From Ralstonia sp. SET104 (GTDB lineage: Bacteria; Pseudomonadota; Gammaproteobacteria; Burkholderiales; Burkholderiaceae), in contig NZ_BHVX01000012.1 in the NCBI RefSeq assembly GCF_003851545.1, positions 85,439 to 149,438 of the forward strand: a stretch of 64,000 nt of DNA, in the 5' to 3' direction. Positions 19,991 to 33,197 of the stretch are shown here, one piece after another. The position numbers and the translations under genes were made by a program. Under the pieces are notes generated by a model. The model was not told the origin of the DNA. It saw only the letters and a program-made list of their open reading frames with translations, and did not search any database. The first letter of the stretch is position 1. Each line of letters opens with the position of its first letter.

Positions 19991-20347
19991 TTAGAACTTC
20001 AGGCCAGCTTCGCGTGCCGCGTCGGCCAGAGCCTTCACGCGACCGTGATAACGGAAACCCGAGCGATCGAACGCCACGGCTTCGATGCCGGCAGCCTTCG
20101 CCTTCTCAGCGATGCGCTTACCCACCAAGGTGGCAGCAGCGGTGTTGCCACCGTTGCCGTTCAGTTCCTTGCGGATTTCGGCTTCCGCCGTCGAGGCCGA
20201 AGCCAGGACCTTGGTGCCGTCTTCCGAGAAGACCTGCGCATAAATGTGCAGGTTCGTACGGTGCACAGCCAGACGGGCGACGCTCAGTTCCGCAATCTTC
20301 AGGCGGGTCTGACGTGCACGGCGCAGACGCGAGTCATTTTTGTTCAT
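19991..20347 (-). CDS. rplR: 50S ribosomal protein L18
   Basis: Central protuberance protein that binds 5S rRNA with L5. 118 residues from the ATG at 20347 ([15 protein letters not shown]); a start three codons upstream also exists. The core [24 protein letters not shown] and [19 protein letters not shown] is intact. Confidence 0.97.
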   Translation of the reverse strand: MNKNDSRLRRARQTRLKIAELSVARLAVHRTNLHIYAQVFSEDGTKVLASASTAEAEIRKELNGNGGNTAAATLVGKRIAEKAKAAGIEAVAFDRSGFRYHGRVKALADAAREAGLKF

Positions 20348-20358
20348 GATGTGCACCC

Positions 20359-20892
20359 TTACTTCTTCTTGGTTTCCTTCAGGATCACACGCTCATCGGC
20401 GTAGCGCACACCCTTGCCCTTGTAGGGCTCAGGCGGACGATATGCACGCACTTCAGCGGCGACCTGACCAACTTTCTGCTTGTCCGAACCCTTGATGATG
20501 ATTTCGGTCTGCGTCGGCGTTTCCGCCTTCACGCCTTCCGGCATCTCATGGATCACGTCGTGCGAAAAACCGAGTTGCAGCTTCAGGGCGGAGCCTTGAA
20601 GCGAAGCACGGTAACCCACGCCGACCAGGTTCAGCTTGCGCTCGAAACCCGTCGTCACGCCCTTGACCATATTGGCCGTCAGGGCGCGCATCGTACCTTG
20701 CAGCGCATTGGCTTCACGCGACTCATCTGCCGGCGCGAACGTGATCGTGCCGTTGTCGGTGTTGACCTTGACCAGCGAGTGAATCGGCTGCGTCAGTGTG
20801 CCCAGCGGGCCCTTGACGGTCAGCAGACCACCAGCGAAATTGACTTCGGCGCCCTTGGGCAGCGCGATGGGAGCCTTACCTACGCGAGACAT
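20359..20892 (-). CDS. rplF: 50S ribosomal protein L6
   Basis: Large-subunit protein beside the factor-binding site and sarcin-ricin loop. The 177-residue product has two tandem homologous domains, the second closing with the signature [15 protein letters not shown]. Starts [17 protein letters not shown]. Twelve bases separate it from rpsH. Confidence 0.98.
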   Translation of the reverse strand: MSRVGKAPIALPKGAEVNFAGGLLTVKGPLGTLTQPIHSLVKVNTDNGTITFAPADESREANALQGTMRALTANMVKGVTTGFERKLNLVGVGYRASLQGSALKLQLGFSHDVIHEMPEGVKAETPTQTEIIIKGSDKQKVGQVAAEVRAYRPPEPYKGKGVRYADERVILKETKKK

Positions 20893-20904
20893 GGTTCCCC
20901 TCCC

Positions 20905-21300
20905 TTAGGCAACGTAACAAATGACTTCGCCACCGACACCGGTTGCGCGGGCGCGGCGGTCCGTCATCAGACCCTGAGGGGTCGAGATGATGGCAACACC
21001 CAGGCCGTTCATCACTTGCGGAATTTCATTGCGGCCCTTGTACACACGCAGACCAGGCTTCGAGACGCGCTCCAGGCGCTCGATGACCGGACGGCCAGCG
21101 TAGTACTTCAGACCAATCGTCAGCGTGGACTTACCACCCTGCTCGGTCACGGCGAATTCGTCGATGTAGCCTTCGTCCTTCAGGACTTTGGCGATTGCCA
21201 CCTTCAGCTTCGACGACGGCATGACCACCGACGCTTTTTCCACCGCTTGCGCGTTGCGGATACGCGTCAGCATATCGGCGATCGGATCGCTCATGCTCAT
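20905..21300 (-). CDS. rpsH: 30S ribosomal protein S8
   Basis: Primary 16S rRNA-binding protein and, in E. coli, translational repressor of the spc operon. 131 residues: [14 protein letters not shown], the [10 protein letters not shown] core and the C-terminal rRNA-binding [21 protein letters not shown]. Two ATGs two codons apart (21300 and 21294) could both serve as start. Confidence 0.98.
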   Translation of the reverse strand: MSMSDPIADMLTRIRNAQAVEKASVVMPSSKLKVAIAKVLKDEGYIDEFAVTEQGGKSTLTIGLKYYAGRPVIERLERVSKPGLRVYKGRNEIPQVMNGLGVAIISTPQGLMTDRRARATGVGGEVICYVA

Positions 21301-21327
21301 ACTGTTTCTCCTGTAGCCTGTGCGTGA

Positions 21328-21633
21328 TTACCAGCTGGCTTTCGTCAGACCCGGGATCTCGCCCTTGAAGGCGATTTCACGGAGCTTGTTACGCGCCAGG
21401 CCGAACTTACGGAACGTACCGCGGGGACGACCGGTGATCGAGCAGCGGTTGCGCTGACGAGTCGGATTCGCGTTGCGCGGCAGTGCCTGCAGCTTCAGGC
21501 GCGCTTCGTAACGCTCTTCTTCCGACTTGCTTTGGTCTGCCACGATGGCTTCGAGAGCGGCGCGCTTCTCAGCGTACTTGGCCACGAGCTTGGCACGCTT
21601 CTTCTCGCGTTCGATCAGAGACAATTTAGCCAC
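21328..21633 (-). CDS. rpsN: 30S ribosomal protein S14
   Basis: Small-subunit head protein near S3 and S10. The 101-residue product is the long, zinc-free form: [17 protein letters not shown] and the C-terminal [20 protein letters not shown] without the CxxC pairs of the 61-residue zinc form. It lies between rplE and rpsH, nine bases after rplE. Confidence 0.98.
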   Translation of the reverse strand: MAKLSLIEREKKRAKLVAKYAEKRAALEAIVADQSKSEEERYEARLKLQALPRNANPTRQRNRCSITGRPRGTFRKFGLARNKLREIAFKGEIPGLTKASW

Positions 21634-21642
21634 GGTAACCCC

Positions 21643-22185
21643 TTAATTACGGAACGGGAACTTGAACGCGTTGAGGAGCGCCTTCGCTTCCTCGTCGTTC
21701 TTCGCAGTCGTCGTGATGCTGATGTTCAGACCACGGAGTGCGTCGATCTTGTCGTACTCGATTTCGGGGAAAATGATTTGCTCTTTCACACCGATGTTGT
21801 AGTTGCCACGACCATCGAAAGCCTTACCCGACACACCACGGAAATCGCGCACGCGGGGCAGCGACACAGTGATGAAGCGGTCCAGGAATTCGTACATGCG
21901 TTGGCCACGCAGCGTGACCATCGTGCCGATCGGGTAACCCTGGCGAATCTTGAAGCCGGCGATAGCCTTGCGGGCTTTCGTCACGATGGGCTTCTGGCCA
22001 GCGATCTTGATCAGGTCACCAGTGGCGTGCTCAATGACTTTCTTGTCATTGATGGCTTCGCCAAGACCCATGTTCAGGGTGATCTTGGTGATGCGCGGCA
22101 CTTCCATCACGGACTTGTAACCGAACTGTTTGATTAGTTCGGGCACAACCTTCTCTTTGTAAAACTCTTGCAGACGTGCAGTCAT
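21643..22185 (-). CDS. rplE: 50S ribosomal protein L5
   Basis: 5S rRNA-binding protein of the central protuberance that touches P-site tRNA. 180 residues from the ATG at 22185 ([17 protein letters not shown]); the longer frame from 22215 overlaps the intergenic ribosome site. Family core: [19 protein letters not shown] and the C-terminal [20 protein letters not shown]. Confidence 0.98.
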   Translation of the reverse strand: MTARLQEFYKEKVVPELIKQFGYKSVMEVPRITKITLNMGLGEAINDKKVIEHATGDLIKIAGQKPIVTKARKAIAGFKIRQGYPIGTMVTLRGQRMYEFLDRFITVSLPRVRDFRGVSGKAFDGRGNYNIGVKEQIIFPEIEYDKIDALRGLNISITTTAKNDEEAKALLNAFKFPFRN

Positions 22186-22211
22186 GCTCAACTCCTCTCT
22201 ATTGCCCAGAA

Positions 22212-22520
22212 TCAAGCGCCGACGGCAGCACCGGTGGTCTTCAGCACGCGCGTCTTCACGCCGCCTTCAACCTTGATGCCGACGCGCGACGGCTTGCCAT
22301 TGGCATCCACGAGCGCAACGTTTGAAATATGGATGGGCATGACCTTGTCGACCACACCACCCGTGGTACCCAGCATCGGGTTCGGGCGCACGTGCTTCTT
22401 GGCAACATTCACGCCCTCCACCGTCACGTGCTCAGCGAGCACAGCCAGCACGGTACCCTGCTTGCCCTTGTCTTTACCGGTGCGGACGATGACGCGATCG
22501 CCCTTGCGAATCTTGTTCAT
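22212..22520 (-). CDS. rplX: 50S ribosomal protein L24
   Basis: Assembly-initiating large-subunit protein near the tunnel exit. 102 residues with an N-terminal KOW motif ([20 protein letters not shown]) followed by [15 protein letters not shown]. Adjacent to rplN, 11 bases apart. Confidence 0.98.
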   Translation of the reverse strand: MNKIRKGDRVIVRTGKDKGKQGTVLAVLAEHVTVEGVNVAKKHVRPNPMLGTTGGVVDKVMPIHISNVALVDANGKPSRVGIKVEGGVKTRVLKTTGAAVGA

Positions 22521-22531
22521 GCGGCCTCCGA

Positions 22532-22900
22532 TTACAGCACTTCCGGCGCGAGCGACACGATCTTCATGAAGCGCTCGTTACGGAGTTCGCGAGTGACCGG
22601 CCCGAAGATACGGGTGCCGATCGGCTCAAGCTTGGTGTTCAGCAGCACGGCGGCATTGCCGTCGAACTTGATGAGCGAACCGTCAGGACGGCGCACGCCC
22701 TTGGCGGTACGCACCACCACGGCGTTATAGATATCGCCCTTCTTCACGCGACCACGCGGAGCAGCATCCTTGACGCTGACCTTGATGATGTCGCCGACGC
22801 TGGCGTAGCGGCGCTTCGAGCCGCCCAGCACCTTGATGCACATGACTTCACGTGCACCCGTGTTATCGGCCACTTCGAGCCGGCTTTCTGTCTGAATCAT
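22532..22900 (-). CDS. rplN: 50S ribosomal protein L14, first gene of the spc unit
   Basis: Large-subunit protein at the subunit interface that binds 23S rRNA near L19. The start at 22900 gives [20 protein letters not shown] and 122 residues, the invariant family length; the longer frame to 22987 is not part of the protein. Core: [20 protein letters not shown]. It is preceded by a 267-bp gap with a promoter-like sequence, so it begins a transcription unit, as spc does in E. coli. Confidence 0.98.
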   Translation of the reverse strand: MIQTESRLEVADNTGAREVMCIKVLGGSKRRYASVGDIIKVSVKDAAPRGRVKKGDIYNAVVVRTAKGVRRPDGSLIKFDGNAAVLLNTKLEPIGTRIFGPVTRELRNERFMKIVSLAPEVL

Positions 22901-23116
22901 GGTGTTCTCGTCCCAACTTAATTCGCCAAACGCACAATGCGCAGAGGCGATCAGTCTTGGTCCCGCCGGCTGCTGGCATTGCGCCAACTGCGATTGGGTT
23001 GATCAACTTGAAGTCGGTAGCTGCCCGACGGCGATTGCCGCCTGGCCCATTCGCTTTTTCCTTTATCTGAGCCACCAGCATATCCGCCGGCAACCCTCAC
23101 AAAGGGAAAGACCGAG

Positions 23117-23144
23117 ACTATATCACATAATCCCGGTCTTGCAA
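23117..23144 (-). promoter_or_regulatory. Candidate spc-operon promoter before rplN
   Basis: On the minus strand TTGCAA (23144-23139) and TATAGT (23122-23117) are separated by 16 bases, and the -10 is preceded by TGa, an extended -10. It would give a leader of about 210 nt before rplN. The same stretch can fold as a hairpin with arms aagaccg (23140-23134) and cggtctt (23114-23108), so promoter and partial terminator may overlap. Confidence 0.6.
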
Positions 23145-23167
23145 CAGCAAACTACTCTGCTGTTGTT
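23141..23167 (-). terminator. Hairpin just after rpsQ (end of the S10 unit)
   Basis: On the minus strand caacagca and tgctgttg form an 8-bp stem within a few bases of the rpsQ stop codon at 23168, followed by CAAGACC and a second hairpin that ends near TTTCCCTTT (about 23108-23101). The lack of a direct T tract makes it at best a partial terminator or processing site between S10 and spc. Confidence 0.4.
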
Positions 23168-23437
23168 TTAGATCACGCGCGCAGCTTCAAGCAGCCGCGA
23201 CACCACCCACGACTTGGTGCGGGAGAGCGGACGCGATTCCGTGATCTCAACCTTGTCGCCTTCGTTGTACTGGTTGGCTTCGTCGTGCGCATGGTACTTC
23301 TTTGAGCGCACCACGTACTTGCCGTACAGCGGATGCTTGACGCGGTTTTCGATCAGGACCGTGACGGTCTTGTCCATCTTGTTGCTGACAACGCGACCGA
23401 CGAGCGTGCGCTTCAGGGACGTTGCGGCTTCAGTCAT
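23168..23437 (-). CDS. rpsQ: 30S ribosomal protein S17
   Basis: Early-assembly OB-fold protein of the small subunit. 89 residues: [41 protein letters not shown] and [15 protein letters not shown]. Its ATG overlaps the rpmC stop by four bases (ATGA), so translation is coupled. Last gene of the S10 unit. Confidence 0.98.
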   Translation of the reverse strand: MTEAATSLKRTLVGRVVSNKMDKTVTVLIENRVKHPLYGKYVVRSKKYHAHDEANQYNEGDKVEITESRPLSRTKSWVVSRLLEAARVI

Positions 23438-23628
23438 TTCTGGTTCCCCTTCTGGCCCAGCACAGTGCGGACGCGTGCGATGTCACGACGCACTTTCTTC
23501 AGCTGGCTGGTGTTCTGCAGCTGTTGCGTCGCTTTTTGCATGCGCAGGCCAAATTGAGCCTTCAGCAGCTCGGAGAGCTCCTGATTCAGCCCGGCGACAT
23601 CTTTGTCGCGCAGTTCGGATGCTTTCAT
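23434..23628 (-). CDS. rpmC: 50S ribosomal protein L29
   Basis: A 64-residue helical hairpin protein at the tunnel exit, a docking site for trigger factor and SRP together with L23. Sequence hallmarks: [35 protein letters not shown] and [13 protein letters not shown]. Stop overlaps the rpsQ start. Confidence 0.97.
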   Translation of the reverse strand: MKASELRDKDVAGLNQELSELLKAQFGLRMQKATQQLQNTSQLKKVRRDIARVRTVLGQKGNQK

Positions 23629-23640
23629 GGTGTGTACTCC

Positions 23641-24057
23641 TTACGTTCCGACCTGACGCACCACGAAGCTGGTCGCGATCGGCAGTTTGGCAGCTGCCAG
23701 GCGGAACGCCTCGCGTGCCAGTTCTTCGCCAACGCCGTCCATTTCGTACAGCATCTTGCCCGGCTGAATTTCAGCCACGTAGTATTCCGGGTTGCCCTTA
23801 CCGTTACCCATACGGACTTCGGCAGGCTTCTTCGAGATCGGCTTGTCCGGGAAAATCCGGATCCAAATGCGACCGCCACGCTTGATGTGACGGGTCATCG
23901 CACGACGGGCCGACTCGATCTGACGCGCGGTCAGACGGCCGCGGCCCATCGCCTTCAGGCCGAATTCGCCGAACGAGACTGCGTTGCCGCGCGTCGCGAT
24001 ACCGGTGTTACGGCCCTTCTGCTCCTTGCGGTACTTTCTGCGCTTAGGTTGCAGCAT
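23641..24057 (-). CDS. rplP: 50S ribosomal protein L16
   Basis: Essential protein near the A-site tRNA elbow. 138 residues: [17 protein letters not shown], the basic [20 protein letters not shown], and [19 protein letters not shown]. The arginine hydroxylated in E. coli (R81) lies in the GNGKG-proximal region PAEVRMG. Two bases separate it from rpsC. Confidence 0.98.
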   Translation of the reverse strand: MLQPKRRKYRKEQKGRNTGIATRGNAVSFGEFGLKAMGRGRLTARQIESARRAMTRHIKRGGRIWIRIFPDKPISKKPAEVRMGNGKGNPEYYVAEIQPGKMLYEMDGVGEELAREAFRLAAAKLPIATSFVVRQVGT

Positions 24058-24059
24058 GT

Positions 24060-24851
24060 TTATTCTCCAGTCTTGGCGTCGGCGCCACGACGGGCACCCG
24101 CGCCAGCACCGCGGCGCTGACCTGCCGGGCGACCTTCGCCTTCACGGCGACGGCCTTCCGGACGGCCCGGACGGCGGCGGCGCTCATCTTCCTTCGGCTC
24201 TTCCACGACGGGCGCGTCATTGCGACCGAGGTGGTCGCCCTTGTACACCCACACCTTGACACCGATGATGCCGTAGGTGGTTTCCGCTTCGGAGAAGCCG
24301 TAGTCGATATCGGCGCGCAGCGTGTGCAGGGGCACACGACCTTCGCGGTACCATTCGGTACGGGCGATTTCGATGCCGTTCAGACGGCCCGAGCTCATGA
24401 TCTTGATGCCTTGGGCACCCAGACGCATCGCGTTCTGCATCGCGCGCTTCATTGCGCGGCGGAACATGATGCGGCGCTCAAGCTGCTGCGTGATCGAATC
24501 GGCGATCAGTTGTGCATCGACTTCCGGCTTGCGGATTTCTTCGATGTTCACGTGCACAGGCACGCCCATGCGACGCTGCAGCTCAGCCTTCAGCAGTTCG
24601 ATATCCTCGCCTTTCTTGCCGATCACCACGCCCGGACGCGAGCTGTAAATCGTGATACGTGCATTCTTGGCCGGACGCTCGATGACCACGCGGCCCACCG
24701 AAGCGTTCTTCAGCTTCTTCTTCAGAAACTCGCGAACTTCGATGTCTTCCTTGAGCATGCCCGCAAACTGGGTGTTGCTGGCGTACCAGCGCGATGCCCA
24801 GTTACGGCTGACAGCCAGACGGAAGCCAGTCGGATGAATCTTCTGTCCCAT
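24060..24851 (-). CDS. rpsC: 30S ribosomal protein S3 with an Arg/Gly-rich tail
   Basis: Small-subunit head protein at the mRNA entry pore, with helicase activity. The 263-residue product has the KH domain GxxG loop ([17 protein letters not shown]) and the C-terminal S3 domain ([20 protein letters not shown]). After about residue 212 it carries some 50 residues rich in Arg, Gly and Glu ([19 protein letters not shown]), longer than the E. coli tail; such tails are usual in betaproteobacteria. Confidence 0.97.
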   Translation of the reverse strand: MGQKIHPTGFRLAVSRNWASRWYASNTQFAGMLKEDIEVREFLKKKLKNASVGRVVIERPAKNARITIYSSRPGVVIGKKGEDIELLKAELQRRMGVPVHVNIEEIRKPEVDAQLIADSITQQLERRIMFRRAMKRAMQNAMRLGAQGIKIMSSGRLNGIEIARTEWYREGRVPLHTLRADIDYGFSEAETTYGIIGVKVWVYKGDHLGRNDAPVVEEPKEDERRRRPGRPEGRRREGEGRPAGQRRGAGAGARRGADAKTGE

Positions 24852-24860
24852 CGTGACCCC

Positions 24861-25190
24861 TTAGTTGCCCAGCGTCACAGTGATGTGACAGGTTTGTTTC
24901 TCGATGCGGTTGCCACGGCCCTTCGCACGCGCGGTGAAGCGCTTGAGCGAGGTGGCCTTGTCGATGCAGATCGCCTTGACCTTCAGTTCATCGATGTCGG
25001 CGCCTTCATTGTGCTCGGCGTTCGCGATGGCGGACTCAACCACCTTCTTCACGATGCCAGCCGCCTTCTTCGGGCTGAACGTCAGCACGTTGAGTGCACG
25101 CTCGATCGACAGGCCGCGGATCTGATCAGCAACCAGACGCGTCTTCTGTGCAGAGATACGGGCGCCGCGATGAATCGCTTTAACTTCCAT
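24861..25190 (-). CDS. rplV: 50S ribosomal protein L22
   Basis: Lines the peptide exit tunnel with a long beta hairpin that forms the constriction with L4. 109 residues: [15 protein letters not shown] and the hairpin region [20 protein letters not shown]. The hairpin shows no deletion of the macrolide-resistance type. Confidence 0.98.
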   Translation of the reverse strand: MEVKAIHRGARISAQKTRLVADQIRGLSIERALNVLTFSPKKAAGIVKKVVESAIANAEHNEGADIDELKVKAICIDKATSLKRFTARAKGRGNRIEKQTCHITVTLGN

Positions 25191-25199
25191 GATTGCCCC

Positions 25200-25475
25200 T
25201 TATCGCTTCGCTTTCTTGTCGGCAGCGTGGCCCTTGAACGTACGCGTGAGCGCAAATTCGCCGAGCTTGTGGCCAACCATGTTTTCCGTGACATACACGG
25301 GCACGTGCTGACGGCCGTTGTGAACGGCGATCGTCAGGCCGATGAAGTCCGGCAGAATGGTCGAACGACGCGACCACGTCTTGATGGGCTTCTTGTCCTT
25401 CGTTTGCACTGCCGCCTCAACCTTCTTCAACAGGTGGGCGTCAATGAAAGGACCCTTTTTTACGGAACGAGTCAT
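25200..25475 (-). CDS. rpsS: 30S ribosomal protein S19
   Basis: Small-subunit head protein forming a complex with S13 near A-site tRNA. 91 residues: [41 protein letters not shown] and [19 protein letters not shown]. Between rplB and rplV. Confidence 0.98.
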   Translation of the reverse strand: MTRSVKKGPFIDAHLLKKVEAAVQTKDKKPIKTWSRRSTILPDFIGLTIAVHNGRQHVPVYVTENMVGHKLGEFALTRTFKGHAADKKAKR

Positions 25476-25496
25476 ATCTAAGCTCCTACCTGCCGA

Positions 25497-26327
25497 TTAA
25501 CGCTTGTGACGGCGCTGAACGATCATGCTGTCCGTGCGCTTGTTACGACGGGTGCGGTAACCCTTGGTCGGGGTACCCCACGGCGACACCGGATCGCGGC
25601 CAGCAGCGGTCTTACCTTCACCACCACCGTGCGGGTGATCCACCGGGTTCATCACCACACCGCGAACGGTCGGGCGAATACCGCGCCAACGGGTTGCACC
25701 GGCCTTGCCGATCTGGCGCAGGCTGTGCTCTTCGTTGCCGACTTCACCGATGGTCGCGCGGCACTCGATATGCACGCGGCGCACTTCACCCGAGCGCAGG
25801 CGCACTTGAGCGTAGATGCCTTCGCGAGCCAGCAGCACGGCGGACGTACCAGCCGAACGGGCAACTTGAGCGCCCTTGCCCGGCAGGATTTCCACGCAGT
25901 GGATCGTCGTACCGACCGGAATGTTGCGAATCGGCAGGTTGTTACCGGCCTTGATCGGCGCTTCCGAGCCGTTGGCGATGGCTTGGCCAACCACAGCGCC
26001 CTTCGGGGCGATGATGTAGCGGCGCTCACCGTCAGCGAACAGCACGAGCGCGATGTTGGCGCTACGGTTCGGGTCGTATTCCAGGCGCTCGATCTTGGCC
26101 GGGATACCGTCCTTATCGTTACGCTTGAAATCGACGACGCGATAGTGATGCTTGTGACCACCGCCCTTGTGACGGGTGGTGATGTGGCCGTTGTTGTTAC
26201 GACCCGACTTCTGGATTTGCTTTTCCAGCAGCGGAGCGTGCGGCGCACCCTTGTGAAGGTCGGGGTTGACGACCTTCACCATCGAGCGGCGGCCCGGCGA
26301 TGTCGGTTTGGTTTTGACGAGTGCCAT
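25497..26327 (-). CDS. rplB: 50S ribosomal protein L2
   Basis: Essential for subunit association and peptidyl-transferase architecture. 276 residues. The conserved C-terminal [20 protein letters not shown] loop contains the histidine matching E. coli H229. The N-terminal [20 protein letters not shown] and the RNA-binding [15 protein letters not shown] are intact. Confidence 0.98.
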   Translation of the reverse strand: MALVKTKPTSPGRRSMVKVVNPDLHKGAPHAPLLEKQIQKSGRNNNGHITTRHKGGGHKHHYRVVDFKRNDKDGIPAKIERLEYDPNRSANIALVLFADGERRYIIAPKGAVVGQAIANGSEAPIKAGNNLPIRNIPVGTTIHCVEILPGKGAQVARSAGTSAVLLAREGIYAQVRLRSGEVRRVHIECRATIGEVGNEEHSLRQIGKAGATRWRGIRPTVRGVVMNPVDHPHGGGEGKTAAGRDPVSPWGTPTKGYRTRRNKRTDSMIVQRRHKR

Positions 26328-26329
26328 GA

Positions 26330-26644
26330 TTACTTGGCCTCCGCTTCAAAATTGATTTCCTGGCCCGGCTTCAGCGAGACATAGGCCATCTTCACGTGGT
26401 TACGGCGACCCATGAAGCGACCGAAGCGCTTTTGCTTGCCCTTGCGGTTCAGGATCTGGACGGACGCGACTTCCACCTTGAACAGCAGTTCGACGGCGGC
26501 CTTCACTTCGATCTTGTTGGCGTCGGGAGCCACTTCGAACACGACCTGTTCGTTCTTCTCGGCCACGAGGGTTGCCTTTTCAGACACCACAGGCGCCAGC
26601 AGCACCTGCATCAGGCGATGGTCGTTCTTGGCAACTTGCGTCAT
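26330..26644 (-). CDS. rplW: 50S ribosomal protein L23
   Basis: Tunnel-exit protein and the main docking site for trigger factor and SRP. 104 residues: [39 protein letters not shown] and the loop [18 protein letters not shown]. Start codon overlaps the rplD stop by four bases. Confidence 0.98.
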   Translation of the reverse strand: MTQVAKNDHRLMQVLLAPVVSEKATLVAEKNEQVVFEVAPDANKIEVKAAVELLFKVEVASVQILNRKGKQKRFGRFMGRRNHVKMAYVSLKPGQEINFEAEAK

Positions 26645-27261
26645 TTCAGCAACTCCTCGATCTGCGCGACGGCACCCTTCGTCACGAGCACCTTCTTGTA
26701 GTGCACGAGCGACAGGGGGTCGGCGTGACGCGGCTCAACCACGAGCACATGCGCCAGGTTGCGCGATGCCAGGAAGAGGTTTTCGTCCAGGTTATCGGTA
26801 ATCACGAGCACCGAATCCAGGCCCATGGCGCGGAACTTGTCGGCCAGCAGCTTGGTCTTGGGCGCTTCGACGGACAGGCTGTCAACGACGTTGATGCGAC
26901 CTTCACGGGCAAGCTGCGAATAAATCGAGCGCATGCCGGCGCGGTACATCTTCTTGTTGACCTTCTGCGAGAAGTTTTCTTCCGGGCTGTTCGGGAAGAT
27001 ACGACCACCCCCGCGCCACAGCGGGGAGGAGCTCATACCTGCACGGGCGCGGCCCGTACCCTTTTGACGCCACGGCTTCTTGGTCGTGTGCTTGACCTCT
27101 TCACGGTCCTTCTGCTTACGGTTACCGCTGCGAGCGTTGGCCTGGTAAGCGACGACGACTTGGTGAACGAGGGCTTCGTTGTAGTCACGGCCGAACACTT
27201 CCGGCGAAGCAGCAACGCTTGCGCCGAGTTGACCGTTGTCCTGGAGCAGCTTCAGTTCCAT
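26641..27261 (-). CDS. rplD: 50S ribosomal protein L4
   Basis: Assembly initiator; its extended loop ([20 protein letters not shown]) reaches into the exit tunnel. In E. coli L4 also controls the S10 operon by attenuation at its leader. 206 residues starting [16 protein letters not shown]. No tunnel-loop change of the macrolide-resistance type is apparent by eye. Confidence 0.98.
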   Translation of the reverse strand: MELKLLQDNGQLGASVAASPEVFGRDYNEALVHQVVVAYQANARSGNRKQKDREEVKHTTKKPWRQKGTGRARAGMSSSPLWRGGGRIFPNSPEENFSQKVNKKMYRAGMRSIYSQLAREGRINVVDSLSVEAPKTKLLADKFRAMGLDSVLVITDNLDENLFLASRNLAHVLVVEPRHADPLSLVHYKKVLVTKGAVAQIEELLK

Positions 27262-27272
27262 GCGTTTGCTCC

Positions 27273-27926
27273 TTATGCCTTCTTGGCGCGGGCCTTCACG
27301 GCCGGCGTGACGATGACTTGACCGCCCTTGGCGCCCGGAATCGCACCCTTGACCAGCAACAGCTTGCGTTCTGCATCGATCTTGGCGATTTCCAGGTTCT
27401 GGACGGTACGGGTGACGTCACCCATATGACCGGTCATGCGCTTACCCGGAAACACGCGGCCCGGATCCTGCGCCATACCGATCGAGCCCGGCACGTTGTG
27501 CGAGCGCGAGTTACCGTGCGAGGCGCGGCCCGACGAGAAGTTGTAACGCTTGATGGTACCGGCGTAGCCCTTACCAATCGTCACGCCCTGAACGTCAATC
27601 TTCTGACCGACTTCGAACAGGTCGACGCTGATGTTCGCGCCCGGCTGGAATTCAGCGGCACGAGCGGCATCCACTCGGAATTCTTTGATGACTTCGCCCG
27701 CTTCCACGCCGGCTTTGGCGAGATGACCCGCCAGCGGCTTGGTGACGCGGCTGGCGCGTCGGGTGCCGAAGGTGACTTGCACCGCGGTGTAACCGTCGGT
27801 CTCGTCCGTCTTGATTTGCGTCACGCGGTTGTCGCCGACCTCGAGCACGGTGACGGGAATCGAATCGCCGTCGTCCGTGAAAATACGGGTCATGCCAACC
27901 TTGCGACCTACAAGGCCAAGGCTCAT
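27273..27926 (-). CDS. rplC: 50S ribosomal protein L3, first gene of the S10 unit here
   Basis: Assembly initiator close to the peptidyl-transferase centre. The ATG at 27926 has GGAG upstream and gives 217 residues starting [16 protein letters not shown]. The extended loop [20 protein letters not shown] contains the glutamine position methylated by PrmB in E. coli. It is separated from rpsJ by a terminator and a promoter-like sequence, so it probably heads its own transcription unit. Confidence 0.98.
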   Translation of the reverse strand: MSLGLVGRKVGMTRIFTDDGDSIPVTVLEVGDNRVTQIKTDETDGYTAVQVTFGTRRASRVTKPLAGHLAKAGVEAGEVIKEFRVDAARAAEFQPGANISVDLFEVGQKIDVQGVTIGKGYAGTIKRYNFSSGRASHGNSRSHNVPGSIGMAQDPGRVFPGKRMTGHMGDVTRTVQNLEIAKIDAERKLLLVKGAIPGAKGGQVIVTPAVKARAKKA

Positions 27927-28057
27927 GGTTTGCTCCATTCCCAGCTGCGATTGGCCGGGGCTGATTGATACTACGAATCTTGAACTGGACTGCGCCTAAA
28001 GAGACGGCGCGCGGCCAAATGGCCAGCCCACTCCCCTGACTAAAGGGGTAGCCCTAC

Positions 28058-28086
28058 ACTATATCCCGGCTACGGGCTATGTGCAA
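28058..28086 (-). promoter_or_regulatory. Candidate promoter of the rplC-rpsQ (S10) unit
   Basis: On the minus strand TTGCAC (28086-28081), 17 bases, then TATAGT (28063-28058): a near-consensus sigma-70 promoter. It lies between the rpsJ terminator and rplC and would give a leader of about 125 nt. That leader contains a hairpin (ccccttt-agtc-agggg, about 28048-28033) and a GGCCA/TGGCC pair, possible sites for L4-type feedback. Confidence 0.75.
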
Positions 28087-28140
28087 GCACGATTGGCGTC
28101 AAGCGCGTACCGATGTGGCACACGGCACGAAACGACAACC

Positions 28141-28175
28141 AAAAAGCGAAACGGCGAGCACTTGGCTCGCCGTTT
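28141..28175 (-). terminator. Terminator after rpsJ
   Basis: On the minus strand aaacggcgagc and gctcgccgttt form a perfect 11-bp stem with a 5-base loop (28175-28149), followed by cgcTTTTTgg (28145-28141). It starts 36 bases after the rpsJ stop and separates rpsJ from rplC. Confidence 0.88.
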
Positions 28176-28211
28176 GCACGTTGCCGGAATGACCCGACAG
28201 CGTTGAGGTGC

Positions 28212-28523
28212 TTACTGCAGCTTGATCTCGACGTCCACGCCGGCCGGCAGGTCCAGCTTCATCAGCGCGTCAACGGTCTTGTCCGTCGGATCGACGATGT
28301 CCATCAAACGCTGATGCGTGCGAATTTCGAACTGATCGCGGCTGGTCTTGTTGACGTGCGGCGAACGCAGAACATCGAAACGCTGGATGCGAGTCGGCAG
28401 GGGCACCGGGCCCTTGACGATCGCGCCAGTGCGCTTCGCGGTTTCAACGATTTCAGCGGCCGATTGATCGATCAGACGGTAGTCGAAAGCCTTGAGGCGG
28501 ATACGGATCTTCTGGTTTTGCAT
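28212..28523 (-). CDS. rpsJ: 30S ribosomal protein S10 (NusE)
   Basis: Small-subunit head protein that also acts as NusE, linking NusG to antitermination complexes. 103 residues: [40 protein letters not shown] and [20 protein letters not shown]. In E. coli S10 heads the S10 operon; here it follows tufA with 106 bases between, and a terminator follows, so it appears to be the last gene of the str unit. Confidence 0.98.
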   Translation of the reverse strand: MQNQKIRIRLKAFDYRLIDQSAAEIVETAKRTGAIVKGPVPLPTRIQRFDVLRSPHVNKTSRDQFEIRTHQRLMDIVDPTDKTVDALMKLDLPAGVDVEIKLQ

Positions 28524-28543
28524 GATGTTTCCTTAAAGAGCGT

Positions 28544-28618
28544 GGCGGCTGGGCCGCCGGTAGATTGAAAGAGCGATGCAACAGGCATGCGCCGCGCCCC
28601 TTACGAGGAACGGCGCAT
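28544..28618 (-). other. Two hairpins between tufA and rpsJ
   Basis: The 106-bp spacer holds an 8-bp inverted repeat (atgcgccg, 28587-28594, and cggcgcat, 28611-28618) right after the tufA stop, and ggcggc/gccgcc (28544-28549, 28553-28558) just before the rpsJ ribosome site. Neither has a T tract. Likely roles are mRNA processing or tuning of rpsJ translation; this is inference. Confidence 0.45.
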
Positions 28619-28629
28619 CGGTCCGCCTT

Positions 28630-29838
<1,209 letters not shown>

Positions 29839-29921
29839 GTCAGCTCCTCAATTCGGAATGGGCTAATTGCTAGATTTAGATGGGGGCGGCACGCACGCGC
29901 GCGTCGCCCAAAACACGTTGA

Positions 29922-32048
<2,127 letters not shown>

Positions 32049-32162
32049 GGTTAATCCTCTGATTCGTCAACGGGGCGCCACCACATGGCGAACGCCCCTA
32101 ATACAAATGGGCGAGATGTGCGCACACAGCCCGCCCAGCAACCAACAACGTGCGTGAGTCGC

Positions 32163-32633
32163 TTAGAAGCGGAAGTGCGAGAACGCCTTGTTGGCTTCCG
32201 CCATACGGTGCACTTCGTCGCGCTTCTTCATGGCGCCGCCACGGCCTTCCGAGGCCTCGAGCAGTTCACCAGCCAGACGCAGGGCCATCGACTTCTCGCT
32301 GCGCTTCTTCGCAGCTTCCCGCAGCCAACGCATCGCCAATGCCAGACGACGCGACGGCCGGACTTCGACCGGCACCTGATAGTTAGCACCACCAACGCGG
32401 CGGCTCTTCACTTCGACCACCGGCTTGATGTTGCCGATTGCCAGCGTGAACACCTCGATGGGCGCCTTGCCTGCTTTCTTCTCGATCTGGTCGAACGCAC
32501 CGTAGACGATACGCTCAGCCACCGACTTCTTGCCGTCCAGCATCAGGACGTTCATGAACTTGGCGACTTCCACATTGCCGAACTTCGGGTCCGGCAGAAT
32601 TTCCCGCTTGGGGACTTCACGACGACGTGGCAT
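32163..32633 (-). CDS. rpsG: 30S ribosomal protein S7
   Basis: Primary 16S-binding protein of the head near the E site; in E. coli S7 represses the str operon at the S12-S7 intercistronic region. 156 residues: [38 protein letters not shown] and [21 protein letters not shown]. The last residues are FSHFRF. Confidence 0.98.
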   Translation of the reverse strand: MPRRREVPKREILPDPKFGNVEVAKFMNVLMLDGKKSVAERIVYGAFDQIEKKAGKAPIEVFTLAIGNIKPVVEVKSRRVGGANYQVPVEVRPSRRLALAMRWLREAAKKRSEKSMALRLAGELLEASEGRGGAMKKRDEVHRMAEANKAFSHFRF

Positions 32634-32819
32634 CTTCTTTCCTTCTCTGTTCAGTTGAGAACCGTTTCGGTTCTCCGGCCACCAACTAGCTTGTTTTCCA
32701 ACAATCTGAGCCGGGTGACCACTTACTCGACGGTGCCAGTGCGGTCAAAAAACGCACCGTTGTACCGCCTGCTCATGACAAGACCGTGACCGCAAACGCG
32801 GGCCGATCCCAGTGACGGC
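32634..32819 (-). other. rpsL-rpsG intercistronic region with hairpin
   Basis: This 186-bp gap is where E. coli S7 binds to regulate the str operon. It contains a perfect 8-bp hairpin with a 3-base loop (gagaaccg, 32657-32664, and cggttctc, 32668-32675) about 25-40 bases before the rpsG start. Assignment as an S7 target is by position only; I did not see an obvious copy of the 16S S7-binding site. Confidence 0.4.
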
Positions 32820-33197
32820 TTAGGCCGCCTTCGGACGCTTCGCGCCGTACTTCGAACGCGCTTGCTTACGGTCCTTGACGCCTTGCAGGTCAAGGGAGCC
32901 GCGCACGATGTGGTAACGCACACCCGGCAAGTCCTTCACACGGCCGCCGCGGATCAGCACGACGCTGTGTTCTTGCAGGTTGTGGCCTTCACCGCCGATG
33001 TACGAAATGACTTCGAAACCGTTGGTCAGGCGCACCTTGGCGACCTTACGCAGTGCCGAGTTCGGCTTCTTCGGCGTCGTGGTGTACACGCGGGTGCACA
33101 CGCCGCGACGCTGCGGGCAGTTCTCAAGTGCCGGGCTCTTGCTCTTCAGCTTTTCAGAGACGCGGGGCTTGCGAACCAGTTGATTGATGGTTGGCAT
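32820..33197 (-). CDS. rpsL: 30S ribosomal protein S12
   Basis: Decoding-centre protein that controls accuracy. 125 residues: [30 protein letters not shown] and [18 protein letters not shown]. The lysines matching E. coli K43 and K88, where streptomycin-resistance changes occur, are both present, so the sequence is of the sensitive type. First gene of the str unit. Confidence 0.98.
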   Translation of the reverse strand: MPTINQLVRKPRVSEKLKSKSPALENCPQRRGVCTRVYTTTPKKPNSALRKVAKVRLTNGFEVISYIGGEGHNLQEHSVVLIRGGRVKDLPGVRYHIVRGSLDLQGVKDRKQARSKYGAKRPKAA

